From the NCBI GenBank assembly GCA_002449665.1, contig DJXH01000036.1:1-10293 (forward strand): DNA of 10,293 bases, given 5' to 3'. The notes below the pieces were generated by a model that saw nothing but the letters and a program-made list of their open reading frames with translations, searched no databases and was not told the origin of the DNA. The translations under genes were made by a program, and so were the position numbers. This document shows positions 1 through 8,153 of this stretch, piece by piece (the first letter of the stretch is position 1; each line of letters opens with the position of its first letter). This stretch comes from Bacteroidales bacterium UBA7009 (GTDB taxonomy: Bacteria; Bacteroidota; Bacteroidia; Bacteroidales; Paludibacteraceae).

Positions 1-3000
1 AGCCAAAGCACGGTTACCGTTGGCACCTGCGCCGCCTTCTATGATAAGCGGAATCATACCGGCAATCATAGTTACGACAGTCATCAAGATTGGACGCAGA
101 CGATCTTCGCAAGCGCGCAGTGCAGCCTCCAAGATAGGCATACCCTGTTTGCGTTTCTCCACGGCGAACTCGGTGATAAGAATAGCCGTCTTGGCAAGCA
201 GACCAATAAGCATAATAACACCCGTCTGCAAATAGATATTATTCTGTTGTCCGCAGAGCCATGAGAAAGCAAACGAACCCATAAGTCCGAACGGCACAGA
301 GAGAAGCACTGCCAACGGGATAAAATACGACTCATACAGAGAAGCCAAAATCAGATAGATGAGCAGTATGCAGACAAGATAAATGAGAGTTGTGAGGTTG
401 GATTTGCTGTTCTCTTCAAGTTCGCGGCTCATACCGCCGTACTCATAGCCGTAGCCCGTAGGCAAATGGTCTTTGGCGACCTCGGCGATAACGCGCTGAA
501 CATCTCCATCGCTATATCCGGCATTAGGCTTAACGGAGCAGGAGATAGACTGGTACAGGTTAAAGCGTTTCTGCGTAGCCGAACCGACAGCGGGAGTAAG
601 AGTAACGAACTGCGATATAGGAGCCATCTGACCACTTACAATTTGTCCATTTACAATTTGGTCATTTAGTTTGACGAATATGTTATTGAGCGAGTTGGGG
701 TCGAGACGATACTCTGGCGCGGCACCTGCCATCACACGATAGACCTTACCATATTGATTGAAGTTGCTTATATACGCACTGCCGCAATATGCGCCGAGGG
801 TATTGAGTACCACATCGGGGGATATGCCGGCACGGTCGCACTGTGTAGCATTCACTTCCACTGTGTATTTCGGAAACGACTCGGAATAGAGCGAAATAGC
901 CATCTGCACTTCGGGGCGTTTTTGCAGTTCGGCAAGGAAAGCATTAACCACCTCATTAAACTTTGACATATCGCCACCTTGCAGGTCTTCCATCTGCAGG
1001 TCTATACCGTCGCTGTTACCATATCCGGGTATCTGCGGCATCTGTCCGGGGAAAATCTGGGCTTCTTTTATATCCTCACACGAGTAGTATAACTTCGCCA
1101 TCACCATATCTATATAGTGTTCCATTCCCTTACGCTTATCCCATGGTTTGAGACGTACAACGAGCGTACCGTAGTTGACACCCGTACCGGAGATGATACC
1201 AAAACCGGAAATCTTGGCATAACTCTCCACTTCTTCAAGCCGCAGCACATGCTCTTCCACCTGAGCCATTATTTTGTCGGTCTCCACAAGCGGCGAACCA
1301 GCAGGAGCGGTAACATCCACAAGGATAACGCCTTGGTCCTCCTGCGGCACCAAACCCGAAGGCAAAGCGCGCATAGCGAACGCCATAATAACAACGGCGG
1401 CAAGCAGCCATAACCAAGCACGGCGGGGCTTTTGCAGGAAACGCGAAACACCTTTCTTGTACTTGCCGAGAATAGCGTTATATCCTGCCTCGTATGCCGT
1501 CTTTACCCAATAGTTAAGTCCCTTCTTCTTTGGCTCCGACTCATTCGTCGGACGGAAAAGGACTGCCGTCAGCGCGGGACAGAGAGTAAGAGCGGATATG
1601 CAACTCAGTCCCACGGAAGATGCGATAGTGATACCGAACTGGGTAAAGAAAGTGCCGCTCGTACCGGGCATAAAAGTAACGGGTATAAACACTGCCATAA
1701 AGACAAGCGTACAACTGATAACAGCCACCGACACTTCGCTCATCGCATCCTTTGTCGCTTTATAAGCGGACTTATACCCCTGCTCCATCTTCGCCATCAC
1801 CGCCTCAACAACGACGATAGCATCATCGACGACGGTACCGATAGCCAGCACTAAAGCAAACAAAGTGAGTATATTAAGCGAGAAGCCTGCCACCTTAACC
1901 ACGGCAAACGTACCCAACAGCGAAACGATAATGGATATAGACGGAATGAGCGTTGCCTTGAAGTTCTGCAAGAAAAAATAAACCACAAGGATAACAAGCA
2001 GGATAGCGATAATGAGCGTCTCCACAACGTTATGAATAGCGGCATAGAGGAAGTCATCGCTGGTCTGCAGTATAGTAAACTCCAAGCCTGCGGGCATAGT
2101 CTTTTTGATATCCTCGTACAACTCATTGATAGCGGCATTGACCTGCGTTGCATTGGCTCCGGGGGCTTGGTTGATGATATAAGCCACGCCGGGCTGTCCG
2201 TCCACACAAGAGGAGAAACTGTAGTTAAGCGCACCAAGTTCCACATCAGCCACATCCTTGAGGTGCAGCACGTTGCCGCCCGTGGTACGAAGCACGATGG
2301 ACTCAAACTCATCGATAGACTGCAAGCGACCTTTATACTCCAAGTTATACTGGTAGGTATTGCCGCTCTGCTCACCGAGGGTACCTGTAGCAGCCACCAT
2401 ATTCTGATTACCTATGGCGGCGAAGATGTCCTGCGGGGCTATTCCGTATTGCGCCATCACGTCCGGCTTCATCCAAATACGCAGCGAGTAGGTGTTGCCC
2501 AAGAGTTGCACCGTACCCACACCCGTAACGCGGAGCAAACGAGGTTTGACATTGATGTCTATATAGTTGGCTATAAAGTCGTTGTCAAACTTGCCATCAC
2601 GGCTGACGAGGGCTGAGATCTGCAAGATGTTGTTTTGCTTTTTCTCCACTTTCACACCCACACGTGTTACTTCCTGCGGCAGCAGTCCGAGGGCGGCCGA
2701 TACACGGTTCTGCACATTGACCGCCGCCATATCGGGGTCGGTTCCCTGCTTGAAAAAGACATTGATACTGACATCGCCCGTAGCACTCGCTTCGGAGGTC
2801 ATATATGCCATATTCTCCACGCCGTTAACCGCCTCTTCTATAGGCATAACAACGGATTTCATTACCGTATTGGCATCCGCGCCCGAATATGATGTACTTA
2901 TCATAACGGTTGGCGGCGCGATGTCGGGATACTGCTCGATAGGCAAGGTCTTAAGGCAAATAAACCCCACCAGGGCAATGAGCAGCGATATACACACCGC

Positions 3001-3039
3001 CATCACCTTTCTGTCAACAAATATATTTCCCTTGCTCAT
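1..3039 (-). CDS. RND efflux pump, inner-membrane transporter (HAE1/AcrB type), 3' end beyond window
   Basis: This is the proton-driven inner-membrane pump of a tripartite efflux system, which exports drugs, bile salts or other amphiphiles from periplasm and membrane. I read the frame codon by codon: 1013 codons from the ATG at 3037-3039 to the window edge with no stop. It begins MSKGNIFVDRKVMAV, a usual RND first transmembrane helix. The proton-relay pair of TM4 is present (GTVVDDAIVVVEA, about residues 400-412, like D407/D408 of AcrB), as is the TM10 lysine (GLLAKTAILITEF, like AcrB K940). The visible sequence ends in GMIPLIIEGGAGANGNRALA, close to the start of the last helix, so roughly the final few dozen residues are missing. 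It follows the adaptor stop after 4 bases, so the two are surely cotranscribed. Oddity: residues 793-802 are a short repeat (DQIVN/GQIVS) that AcrB lacks. The substrate cannot be predicted. Confidence 0.96.
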   Translation of the reverse strand, partial: MSKGNIFVDRKVMAVCISLLIALVGFICLKTLPIEQYPDIAPPTVMISTSYSGADANTVMKSVVMPIEEAVNGVENMAYMTSEASATGDVSINVFFKQGTDPDMAAVNVQNRVSAALGLLPQEVTRVGVKVEKKQNNILQISALVSRDGKFDNDFIANYIDINVKPRLLRVTGVGTVQLLGNTYSLRIWMKPDVMAQYGIAPQDIFAAIGNQNMVAATGTLGEQSGNTYQYNLEYKGRLQSIDEFESIVLRTTGGNVLHLKDVADVELGALNYSFSSCVDGQPGVAYIINQAPGANATQVNAAINELYEDIKKTMPAGLEFTILQTSDDFLYAAIHNVVETLIIAILLVILVVYFFLQNFKATLIPSISIIVSLLGTFAVVKVAGFSLNILTLFALVLAIGTVVDDAIVVVEAVMAKMEQGYKSAYKATKDAMSEVSVAVISCTLVFMAVFIPVTFMPGTSGTFFTQFGITIASSVGLSCISALTLCPALTAVLFRPTNESEPKKKGLNYWVKTAYEAGYNAILGKYKKGVSRFLQKPRRAWLWLLAAVVIMAFAMRALPSGLVPQEDQGVILVDVTAPAGSPLVETDKIMAQVEEHVLRLEEVESYAKISGFGIISGTGVNYGTLVVRLKPWDKRKGMEHYIDMVMAKLYYSCEDIKEAQIFPGQMPQIPGYGNSDGIDLQMEDLQGGDMSKFNEVVNAFLAELQKRPEVQMAISLYSESFPKYTVEVNATQCDRAGISPDVVLNTLGAYCGSAYISNFNQYGKVYRVMAGAAPEYRLDPNSLNNIFVKLNDQIVNGQIVSGQMAPISQFVTLTPAVGSATQKRFNLYQSISCSVKPNAGYSDGDVQRVIAEVAKDHLPTGYGYEYGGMSRELEENSKSNLTTLIYLVCILLIYLILASLYESYFIPLAVLLSVPFGLMGSFAFSWLCGQQNNIYLQTGVIMLIGLLAKTAILITEFAVEKRKQGMPILEAALRACEDRLRPILMTVVTMIAGMIPLIIEGGAGANGNRALA
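634..663 (-). repeat. 15-bp tandem duplication inside the RND pump gene
   Basis: Two adjacent 15-bp units read on the plus strand as acttacaatttgtcc and atttacaatttggtc, and the first bases of a third unit (attta) follow. In the pump they encode DQIVN and GQIVS. The flanking protein reads VKLN...GQMAPIS, which matches AcrB's VRAADGQMVPFS (recalled from memory) if exactly these ten residues are removed. The multiple-of-three unit keeps the frame open. Confidence 0.8.
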
Positions 3040-3043
3040 AGTC

Positions 3044-4138
3044 TCACCAGATTACGCGGTCTTTTTCATGCACATTGGCAGCACCTTTGGCTACAATCGT
3101 TTCCCCTGCTTGTGCGCCGGAGTGAAGCACGGCCCTTGTACCATCGCCAAGTTCTTCTATCTCAACGAGTGCACCGGTAGCAAGGCTGTCAGCACCCACT
3201 TTATAAACCAACACCTTATCTTGTATGCGAACGATAGACGTAAGCGGCACGAGAATAACGTTCTCCCACTCTATGGGCATCACTACCGTGCCTTGCATAC
3301 CCGAAAAGAGTTCGCCTTTGGGGTTGGGGAAAGTAACATAGCAGGTTATGCTGCCGGTGCGTTGGTCCACCATACCCGACAGGCTGGTGATACGCCCTTT
3401 CTCGCTATATTCGCTGCCGTCTTTGAAGCGGAAGGTAAGCGGCGGTGCTATCTTCACCACCTCGTCAAGCGAACCAAGTTCGCTGACAAGAGCGTGTATC
3501 TGACTTTCAGTAAGAGAGAAACTTGCTTCCATCTCGCTTACGCCTGCCACGCGTGTGAGCATCATACCCTCGGCTATCACATCGCCTGTGTGAGGTATGA
3601 TGTTGCCTACCAATCCGTCCACGGGACTTTTGATGGTACAATACCCCAATTTTAGTTCGGCATCACGCAAAACGGCACGTGCCTGCAGCACACGCGCTTC
3701 GGCGGATTGCAATGCGTTCTCGCTCTTACGCAGAAGGTAGTCGCTAATGATACCCTGCTCGGCAAGTTCTTTATTGCTCTCCGTCTCTAATTGCGCGTTA
3801 TCGCGGTAGGCAATAGCGGTCTGCAAGTCGGCTTTGGCGTGTTCAAGTACGTTCTCCGCGCTACGGCTGTCGAGCCTGAACAGCACATCTCCTGCTTTCA
3901 CTCTCTGACCGTCTTTCACCTTGATTTCCACCAAGGTACCTGTGGTACGAGCAACAATAGACACATCACCCGTACCCCTTACGGAGGCACTCCAAGTCAT
4001 AGGAGCTGTAACAGTCTCACGCGAGAGTGTAAGCGTTTCATAACTCGTGTGTTGCTCTTCAGGCATCTTGACACACCCTGTAACCAAGACCACACACAAC
4101 CCTGCTAACAGGGTCTTTGCCATCGGTTGTAATTTCAT
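3044..4138 (-). CDS. Periplasmic adaptor (membrane fusion protein) lipoprotein of the RND efflux system
   Basis: This 364-residue protein is the AcrA/MexA-type adaptor that links the RND pump to an outer-membrane channel. The start ATG at 4136-4138 gives a lipoprotein signal peptide with lipobox LVTGC, so Cys22 would be lipidated and the protein anchored facing the periplasm. Domains in order: lipoyl half-motif around 55-91 (ending VKAGDVLFRLD), an alpha-hairpin about 92-165 (AENVLEHAKADL to LRDAELKLG), second lipoyl half around 168-197 (TIKSPVDGLVGNI), beta-barrel about 204-290 (ending FSGMQGTVVMPIE), and a membrane-proximal domain to the end. The stop is 4 bases before the RND start. Upstream, pgi ends only 33 bases away with no hairpin between, so it may share the housekeeping transcript; I see no promoter consensus in that gap. 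No outer-membrane factor gene is in the window; it may lie beyond the left edge. Confidence 0.95.
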   Translation of the reverse strand: MKLQPMAKTLLAGLCVVLVTGCVKMPEEQHTSYETLTLSRETVTAPMTWSASVRGTGDVSIVARTTGTLVEIKVKDGQRVKAGDVLFRLDSRSAENVLEHAKADLQTAIAYRDNAQLETESNKELAEQGIISDYLLRKSENALQSAEARVLQARAVLRDAELKLGYCTIKSPVDGLVGNIIPHTGDVIAEGMMLTRVAGVSEMEASFSLTESQIHALVSELGSLDEVVKIAPPLTFRFKDGSEYSEKGRITSLSGMVDQRTGSITCYVTFPNPKGELFSGMQGTVVMPIEWENVILVPLTSIVRIQDKVLVYKVGADSLATGALVEIEELGDGTRAVLHSGAQAGETIVAKGAANVHEKDRVIW

Positions 4139-4171
4139 CTCTTTACTATTATATATGATTAGTTATGTATA

Positions 4172-5506
4172 TCAGCGCGATAGCCTTTTCTGTATCTCGG
4201 CTGTCTGCTGCTCATAGCCGGGCTTGCCGAGCAGAGCGAACATATTTTTCTTATATGCTTCCACTCCGGGCTGGTTGAACGGATTAACGCCCAGCATATA
4301 GCCGGAAACACCGCAAGCGTACTCGAAGAAATATATGAGTTCTCCGAGGTAGTACTCGCTTATTTCAGGTATTTCTATCTTGAGGTTAGGCACTCCGCCG
4401 TCCACGTGGGCGAGCATAGTACCGAGTTCAGCCATCTTGTTCACCTCGTCCACACGCTTTCCGGCGATGAAGTTCAGTCCGTCAAGGTTAGCCTTGTTGG
4501 CAGGAATGCTCAGTTCGTGCTGTTGCCCGAGAACAGAGATAACTGTTTCAAAGAGCAGACGTTCACCCTCTTGGATATACTGTCCCATAGAGTGTAGGTC
4601 GGTGGTAAAGTCCACACTTGCGGGGAAGAGCGCCTTACCGTCTTTACCCTCACTCTCGCCGTACAGTTGTTTCCACCACTCGCTTATGTTGTGCAGTTTG
4701 GGGTTGAAGTTGGCAAGCAGTTCCACTTTCTTGCCCTGCTGCTGATACATATCATACCTTGCGGCGGCATACTGTGCTGCGGGGTTCTGCGCGAAGTCAA
4801 CAGCCGATGAGCAAAGACTATTCTCTCGGGCTGCACCTTCTATAAGGCGTTGTATGTCAAACCCTGCGCAGGCGATTGGCAACAGACCTACGGGACTGAG
4901 AACGGAGAAGCGACCGCCTATATTGTCTTCTATAACGAAAGTCTTATAACCTTCTTCCGTGGCGAGAGTACGCAGTGCACCTTTCTTGGCATCGGTGATA
5001 CAAACTATCAGTTCGCGCGCTGCATCCTTGCCGGTCTGCTTTTCGAGTTGGGTCTTGAGCAAACGGAAAGCAATAGCAGGCTCCGTAGTTGTACCTGACT
5101 TGGAGATACAGATAATACCGAAACGCTTGTCTTTAAGCAGAGTTTGCAGTTCGAAAAGATAGTCCTCGCCGATGTTTTGACCTGCATAAAGGATATGAGG
5201 TTTGTTGTCTTCAAGCCAAGTGAAAGAAGATGACAGAGCATCAATGACGGCTTTGGCACCGAGATACGACCCGCCTATACCTATACAGACTATATAGTCG
5301 CACTTTTGGCGGAGCAGTGCGGCGGTATCTTTAATATCAGAGAGTTGAGTTTGTATATCTTCGGGCAACGTAAGCCAGCCGAGGAAGTCATTTCCTTTGC
5401 CCGTACCGTCTTCAAGAGTACGCTGAGCGGCAAAAGCCTGTGTTGAGTATGAAGAGAGTTGCTCTGTAGTCAGAGCGTTGTTATATACGAATCTGATGTC
5501 TTGCAT
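4172..5506 (-). CDS. pgi: Glucose-6-phosphate isomerase
   Basis: This cytoplasmic enzyme interconverts glucose 6-phosphate and fructose 6-phosphate in glycolysis and gluconeogenesis. At 444 residues it belongs to the shorter form found in Bacteroidota and Firmicutes, not the roughly 550-residue E. coli form. Two SIS-type sugar-phosphate folds are recognisable: CIGIGGSYLGAKAVI at about 74-88, the phosphate loop SKSGTTTEP at 135-143, and GGRFSVLSPVGLLP at 197-210 (family signature 1). Signature 2 lies at 404-420 (MLGVNPFNQPGVEAYKK). By spacing with the Bacillus enzyme the catalytic residues should be Glu284 (in LYGESEGK), His305 (in TDLHSMGQ) and Lys419. The ATG at 5504-5506 follows the gpsA stop by one base, so translation is probably coupled. 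There is no Shine-Dalgarno sequence, as usual for this phylum. The gene looks complete and undamaged. Confidence 0.97.
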   Translation of the reverse strand: MQDIRFVYNNALTTEQLSSYSTQAFAAQRTLEDGTGKGNDFLGWLTLPEDIQTQLSDIKDTAALLRQKCDYIVCIGIGGSYLGAKAVIDALSSSFTWLEDNKPHILYAGQNIGEDYLFELQTLLKDKRFGIICISKSGTTTEPAIAFRLLKTQLEKQTGKDAARELIVCITDAKKGALRTLATEEGYKTFVIEDNIGGRFSVLSPVGLLPIACAGFDIQRLIEGAARENSLCSSAVDFAQNPAAQYAAARYDMYQQQGKKVELLANFNPKLHNISEWWKQLYGESEGKDGKALFPASVDFTTDLHSMGQYIQEGERLLFETVISVLGQQHELSIPANKANLDGLNFIAGKRVDEVNKMAELGTMLAHVDGGVPNLKIEIPEISEYYLGELIYFFEYACGVSGYMLGVNPFNQPGVEAYKKNMFALLGKPGYEQQTAEIQKRLSR

Positions 5507-5507
5507 A

Positions 5508-6500
5508 TTATTTAAGTTTTTTGGTTAGTTGTTGAATTATTATTGTAGGGGATTTGTGGTTGTAGAGAATATCGTACATTGCTTCCACTATGGGCAGCGA
5601 CACGTGCAGCAGTTGGTTGGCATCGTATATGCACTTTGTGCCGTAGTATCCTTCTGCCACCATCTGCATCTCCATCTGTGCGGCTTTGACGGAATAGCCC
5701 ATGCCGACCATCTGACCGAACTGGCGGTTGCGAGAGAACTTGGAATAGGACGTAACAAGCACATCGCCAAGATAGCCGGAGGCATCTATGTTGCTCGGCA
5801 CGCCGTTGTTGGCGGCTATGAACCGCTGTATCTCCTGTACGGCGTTGGATATAAGCACGGCTTGGAAGTTGTCGCCATACCTAAGGCTGTGGCACATACC
5901 GGCGGCTATGGCGTAGATGTTTTTCATAACAGACGAGTACTCAAGTCCGTTCACGTCATCGCTGGTGGTGGTGTGGACGTATGGAGCAGACAACAACTCC
6001 GCCACCATCGTGGCTTTGTCGGGGTCGGCGCTGCCGATGGTGAGGTAACTGAGGTGTTCAAGTGCTATCTCCTCCGCGTGGCACGGACCGGCTATGACGG
6101 CGAGTTGCTCCTCCGGCACATCAAAGCGGATGTGCAGATAGTCGGTGATAGTGATATTCTCGTCCGGTATCATTCCTTTCACGGCTGACACCACCACCTT
6201 GCGGCGCAGAGAACGGCGGATTTTCTTAGTAACAAGTTTGACATACGGAGAAGGTATCGCCACCACCAAGATGTCGGAGTTGGTGATAACCTCGTTAATG
6301 TCAGAAGAAAAATTGATACGGCTTACGTCAAATGGTACCTGATAGAGGTAGTCGGGGTTTTTGCCGGTCTGCACGAAGTCGTCAATGGCTTCTTGGCGGC
6401 GCATAAACCAGTTGATATGCTGCTCGTTGTGGAGGATAATCTTGGCAAGTGCCGTTGCCCAACTCCCGCTACCGAGTACTGCCACTCTACAATGTTCCAT
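5508..6500 (-). CDS. gpsA: Glycerol-3-phosphate dehydrogenase [NAD(P)+]
   Basis: This soluble enzyme reduces dihydroxyacetone phosphate to sn-glycerol 3-phosphate, the backbone for phospholipid synthesis. The 330-residue product matches the family length. The N-terminal Rossmann fold carries the dinucleotide-binding motif VLGSGSWATALAK (8-20). The substrate and catalytic lysines are visible at Lys108 (SAVKGM) and Lys193 (SSVMKNIYAIAAG). The family block GYLGDVLVTSYSKFSRNRQFG at 242-262 holds the conserved Asp246 and the SRNR arginines. GPCHAEEIA at about 138-146 is a variant of the usual GPSFAxE and is typical of Bacteroidota in my experience. The ATG at 6498-6500 lies 38 bases after the lysS stop, and its own stop is one base from the pgi start, so lysS-gpsA-pgi reads as one operon. 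I recall the same gene order in other Bacteroidales, but cannot verify that here. Confidence 0.97.
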   Translation of the reverse strand: MEHCRVAVLGSGSWATALAKIILHNEQHINWFMRRQEAIDDFVQTGKNPDYLYQVPFDVSRINFSSDINEVITNSDILVVAIPSPYVKLVTKKIRRSLRRKVVVSAVKGMIPDENITITDYLHIRFDVPEEQLAVIAGPCHAEEIALEHLSYLTIGSADPDKATMVAELLSAPYVHTTTSDDVNGLEYSSVMKNIYAIAAGMCHSLRYGDNFQAVLISNAVQEIQRFIAANNGVPSNIDASGYLGDVLVTSYSKFSRNRQFGQMVGMGYSVKAAQMEMQMVAEGYYGTKCIYDANQLLHVSLPIVEAMYDILYNHKSPTIIIQQLTKKLK

Positions 6501-6510
6501 ACAGGTTAGT

Positions 6511-6524
6511 TGATAATTGATAAT
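6511..6524. repeat. Short tandem repeat in the lysS-gpsA gap
   Basis: TGATAAT occurs twice in a row in the 38-base gap between lysS and gpsA (6501-6538), giving ATTATCA twice on the transcribed minus strand. The gap holds no hairpin, no promoter consensus and no Shine-Dalgarno sequence. Tandem ATTATCA units are frequent between Bacteroidota genes as far as I recall, so this is probably slippage-generated spacer. Confidence 0.5.
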
Positions 6525-6538
6525 TGGTAGTTGTAGTT

Positions 6539-8116
6539 TTAGAAGTCTTCGGGTTTCATAGTCGGGAAGAGCATCACTTCTTGTATAGTGGGCTGCCCCG
6601 TCATCAGTATGGTCAGACGGTCTATACCTATACCTATACCCGATGTGGGCGGCATACCGTATTCGAGTGCGCGCATAAAGTCGTGGTCAATCACCATAGC
6701 CTCATCGTCGCCCTTGTCAGCGAGTTTCATCTGCTCTAAGAAACGGTTGTACTGATCTATAGGGTCGTTAAGTTCGCTGTAGGCATTGGCAAGTTCTTTA
6801 CCGTTGACCATCAGTTCAAACCGCTCTGTCAGTCCGGGCTTGGAGCGGTGCATCTTCGTTAGAGGCGACATCTCAACAGGGTAGTCAGTGATGAAGGTAG
6901 GATGAACAAACTGACCTTCGCAGGTCTCGCCGAAAATCTCGTCAATGAGTTTACCGCGCCCCATCTTGTCCGTATCTTCCACACCGTATTTTTTTGCAAC
7001 TTCTCTTACTTCGTCTTCCGTCATTTGTTCGAGGTCGTAGCCTGTTTTCTCTTTGATGGCATCAAGTATGGGCAGACGGCGGTACGGAGCCTTGAAGTCT
7101 ATTTCGCGGTCGCCTATTTGCACTTTTGTCGTACCGTTAACGGCGATGGCTATACGCTCAAGCAGTTGCTCTGTAAAAGTCATCATCCAGTTGTAGTCCT
7201 TGTAGGGTACATATAGTTCCATACAGGTAAACTCTGGATTATGGCTGCGGTCCATTCCTTCGTTGCGGAAGTTCTTGCCAATCTCATATACGCCGTCAAA
7301 ACCGCCTACGATCAGTCGTTTGAGATAGAGTTCGGTAGCGATACGCAGATACATATCTACGTCAAGCGTGTTGTGGTGGGTGATGAACGGACGTGCGCTT
7401 GCTCCGCCTGCTATTGTTTGCAGTATAGGCGTTTCCACCTCGGTATATCCTGCTTCGTCAAAAACTTGGCGCATAGTACGCAAGATAGTAGCACGTTTGA
7501 GGAAAGTATCTTTTACGCCCTCGTTCACCACAAGGTCCACATAACGCTGTCTATAACGCTGCTCGGGGTCGTTAAAGCCATCGTATGCCACACCGTCTTT
7601 GTATTTAACGATAGGCAGTACTCTAAGGCTCTTTGAGAGGACGGTGAGGCGTTTGGCATGAACACTTATCTCACCGGTCTGCGTACGGAAAACGAAACCA
7701 CGTATACCGATAAAATCGCCTATATCAAGCAGTTTCTTAAACACTACATTATACATCTGCTGTTCAGCCGTGAGAGTTGCAGGGTCGGTGCCGTCCTCTA
7801 CCGGTGCTTGAATATCGTCGCGGCTGACATATACCTGGATGCGCCCTTTGGCATCTTGCAGTTCAATAAAAGAAGCCTTGCCCATTATACGGCGGGACAT
7901 CAATCTTCCGGCAATACTCACTTCGTCGCCCGAATGCCAAATCTTTTTTACATCGCCAGCCGGAGCCGACTGCTCGTCTTCAAATCCTGCCTTAATGTCT
8001 TTTGAATAGCCCGTAACTACATATTCGGCAGCAGGATATGGGTCTATACCAAGGTTGCGCATAGTCTGCAGACTTTGTCTGCGCACTTGCTCTTGTTCAC
8101 TTAATTGTTGTTCCAT
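6539..8116 (-). CDS. lysS: Lysyl-tRNA synthetase, class II
   Basis: This enzyme charges tRNA-Lys with lysine using ATP and is essential. The 525-residue product is slightly longer than E. coli LysS (505) and lacks the C-terminal extension of about 50-70 residues that I recall in several Bacteroidota LysRS proteins; it ends soon after motif 3 (TIQEVMLFPTMKPEDF). The N-terminal anticodon-binding OB fold spans about 65-160 (VSIAGRLMSRRIMGKASF begins it). Class II motifs are all present: motif 1 around 227-244 (VETPILQTIAGGASARPF), motif 2 at 283-302 (FRNEGMDRSHNPEFT), and motif 3 at 493-504 (GIGIGIDRLTIL). The ATG at 8114-8116 opens MEQQLSEQEQVRRQSL, the expected N terminus. It lies 37 bases after the fic stop, in a gap with no TAnnTTTG box and no terminator, so its promoter is either inside fic or is the fic promoter. 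Confidence 0.98.
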   Translation of the reverse strand: MEQQLSEQEQVRRQSLQTMRNLGIDPYPAAEYVVTGYSKDIKAGFEDEQSAPAGDVKKIWHSGDEVSIAGRLMSRRIMGKASFIELQDAKGRIQVYVSRDDIQAPVEDGTDPATLTAEQQMYNVVFKKLLDIGDFIGIRGFVFRTQTGEISVHAKRLTVLSKSLRVLPIVKYKDGVAYDGFNDPEQRYRQRYVDLVVNEGVKDTFLKRATILRTMRQVFDEAGYTEVETPILQTIAGGASARPFITHHNTLDVDMYLRIATELYLKRLIVGGFDGVYEIGKNFRNEGMDRSHNPEFTCMELYVPYKDYNWMMTFTEQLLERIAIAVNGTTKVQIGDREIDFKAPYRRLPILDAIKEKTGYDLEQMTEDEVREVAKKYGVEDTDKMGRGKLIDEIFGETCEGQFVHPTFITDYPVEMSPLTKMHRSKPGLTERFELMVNGKELANAYSELNDPIDQYNRFLEQMKLADKGDDEAMVIDHDFMRALEYGMPPTSGIGIGIDRLTILMTGQPTIQEVMLFPTMKPEDF

Positions 8117-8153
8117 TATATTATATTGTTTTTATAGTTTTCATAAGTCTTTT

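Noticed and set aside
1851..2375. Minus-strand open frame of 174 codons in another frame of the RND gene
   Set aside because: The RND frame is open without interruption from 3039 to the edge and carries the catalytic motifs, so this frame is a shadow.
2567..3655. Long plus-strand open frame opposite the RND and adaptor genes (362 codons)
   Set aside because: It crosses the boundary of two well-supported minus-strand genes, resembles no family I know, and is explained as the complement of their codons.
5529..6188. Plus-strand open frame of 219 codons opposite gpsA
   Set aside because: It lies entirely within gpsA, which has all family motifs; the His/Val/Tyr-rich product looks like a mirror of its codon use.
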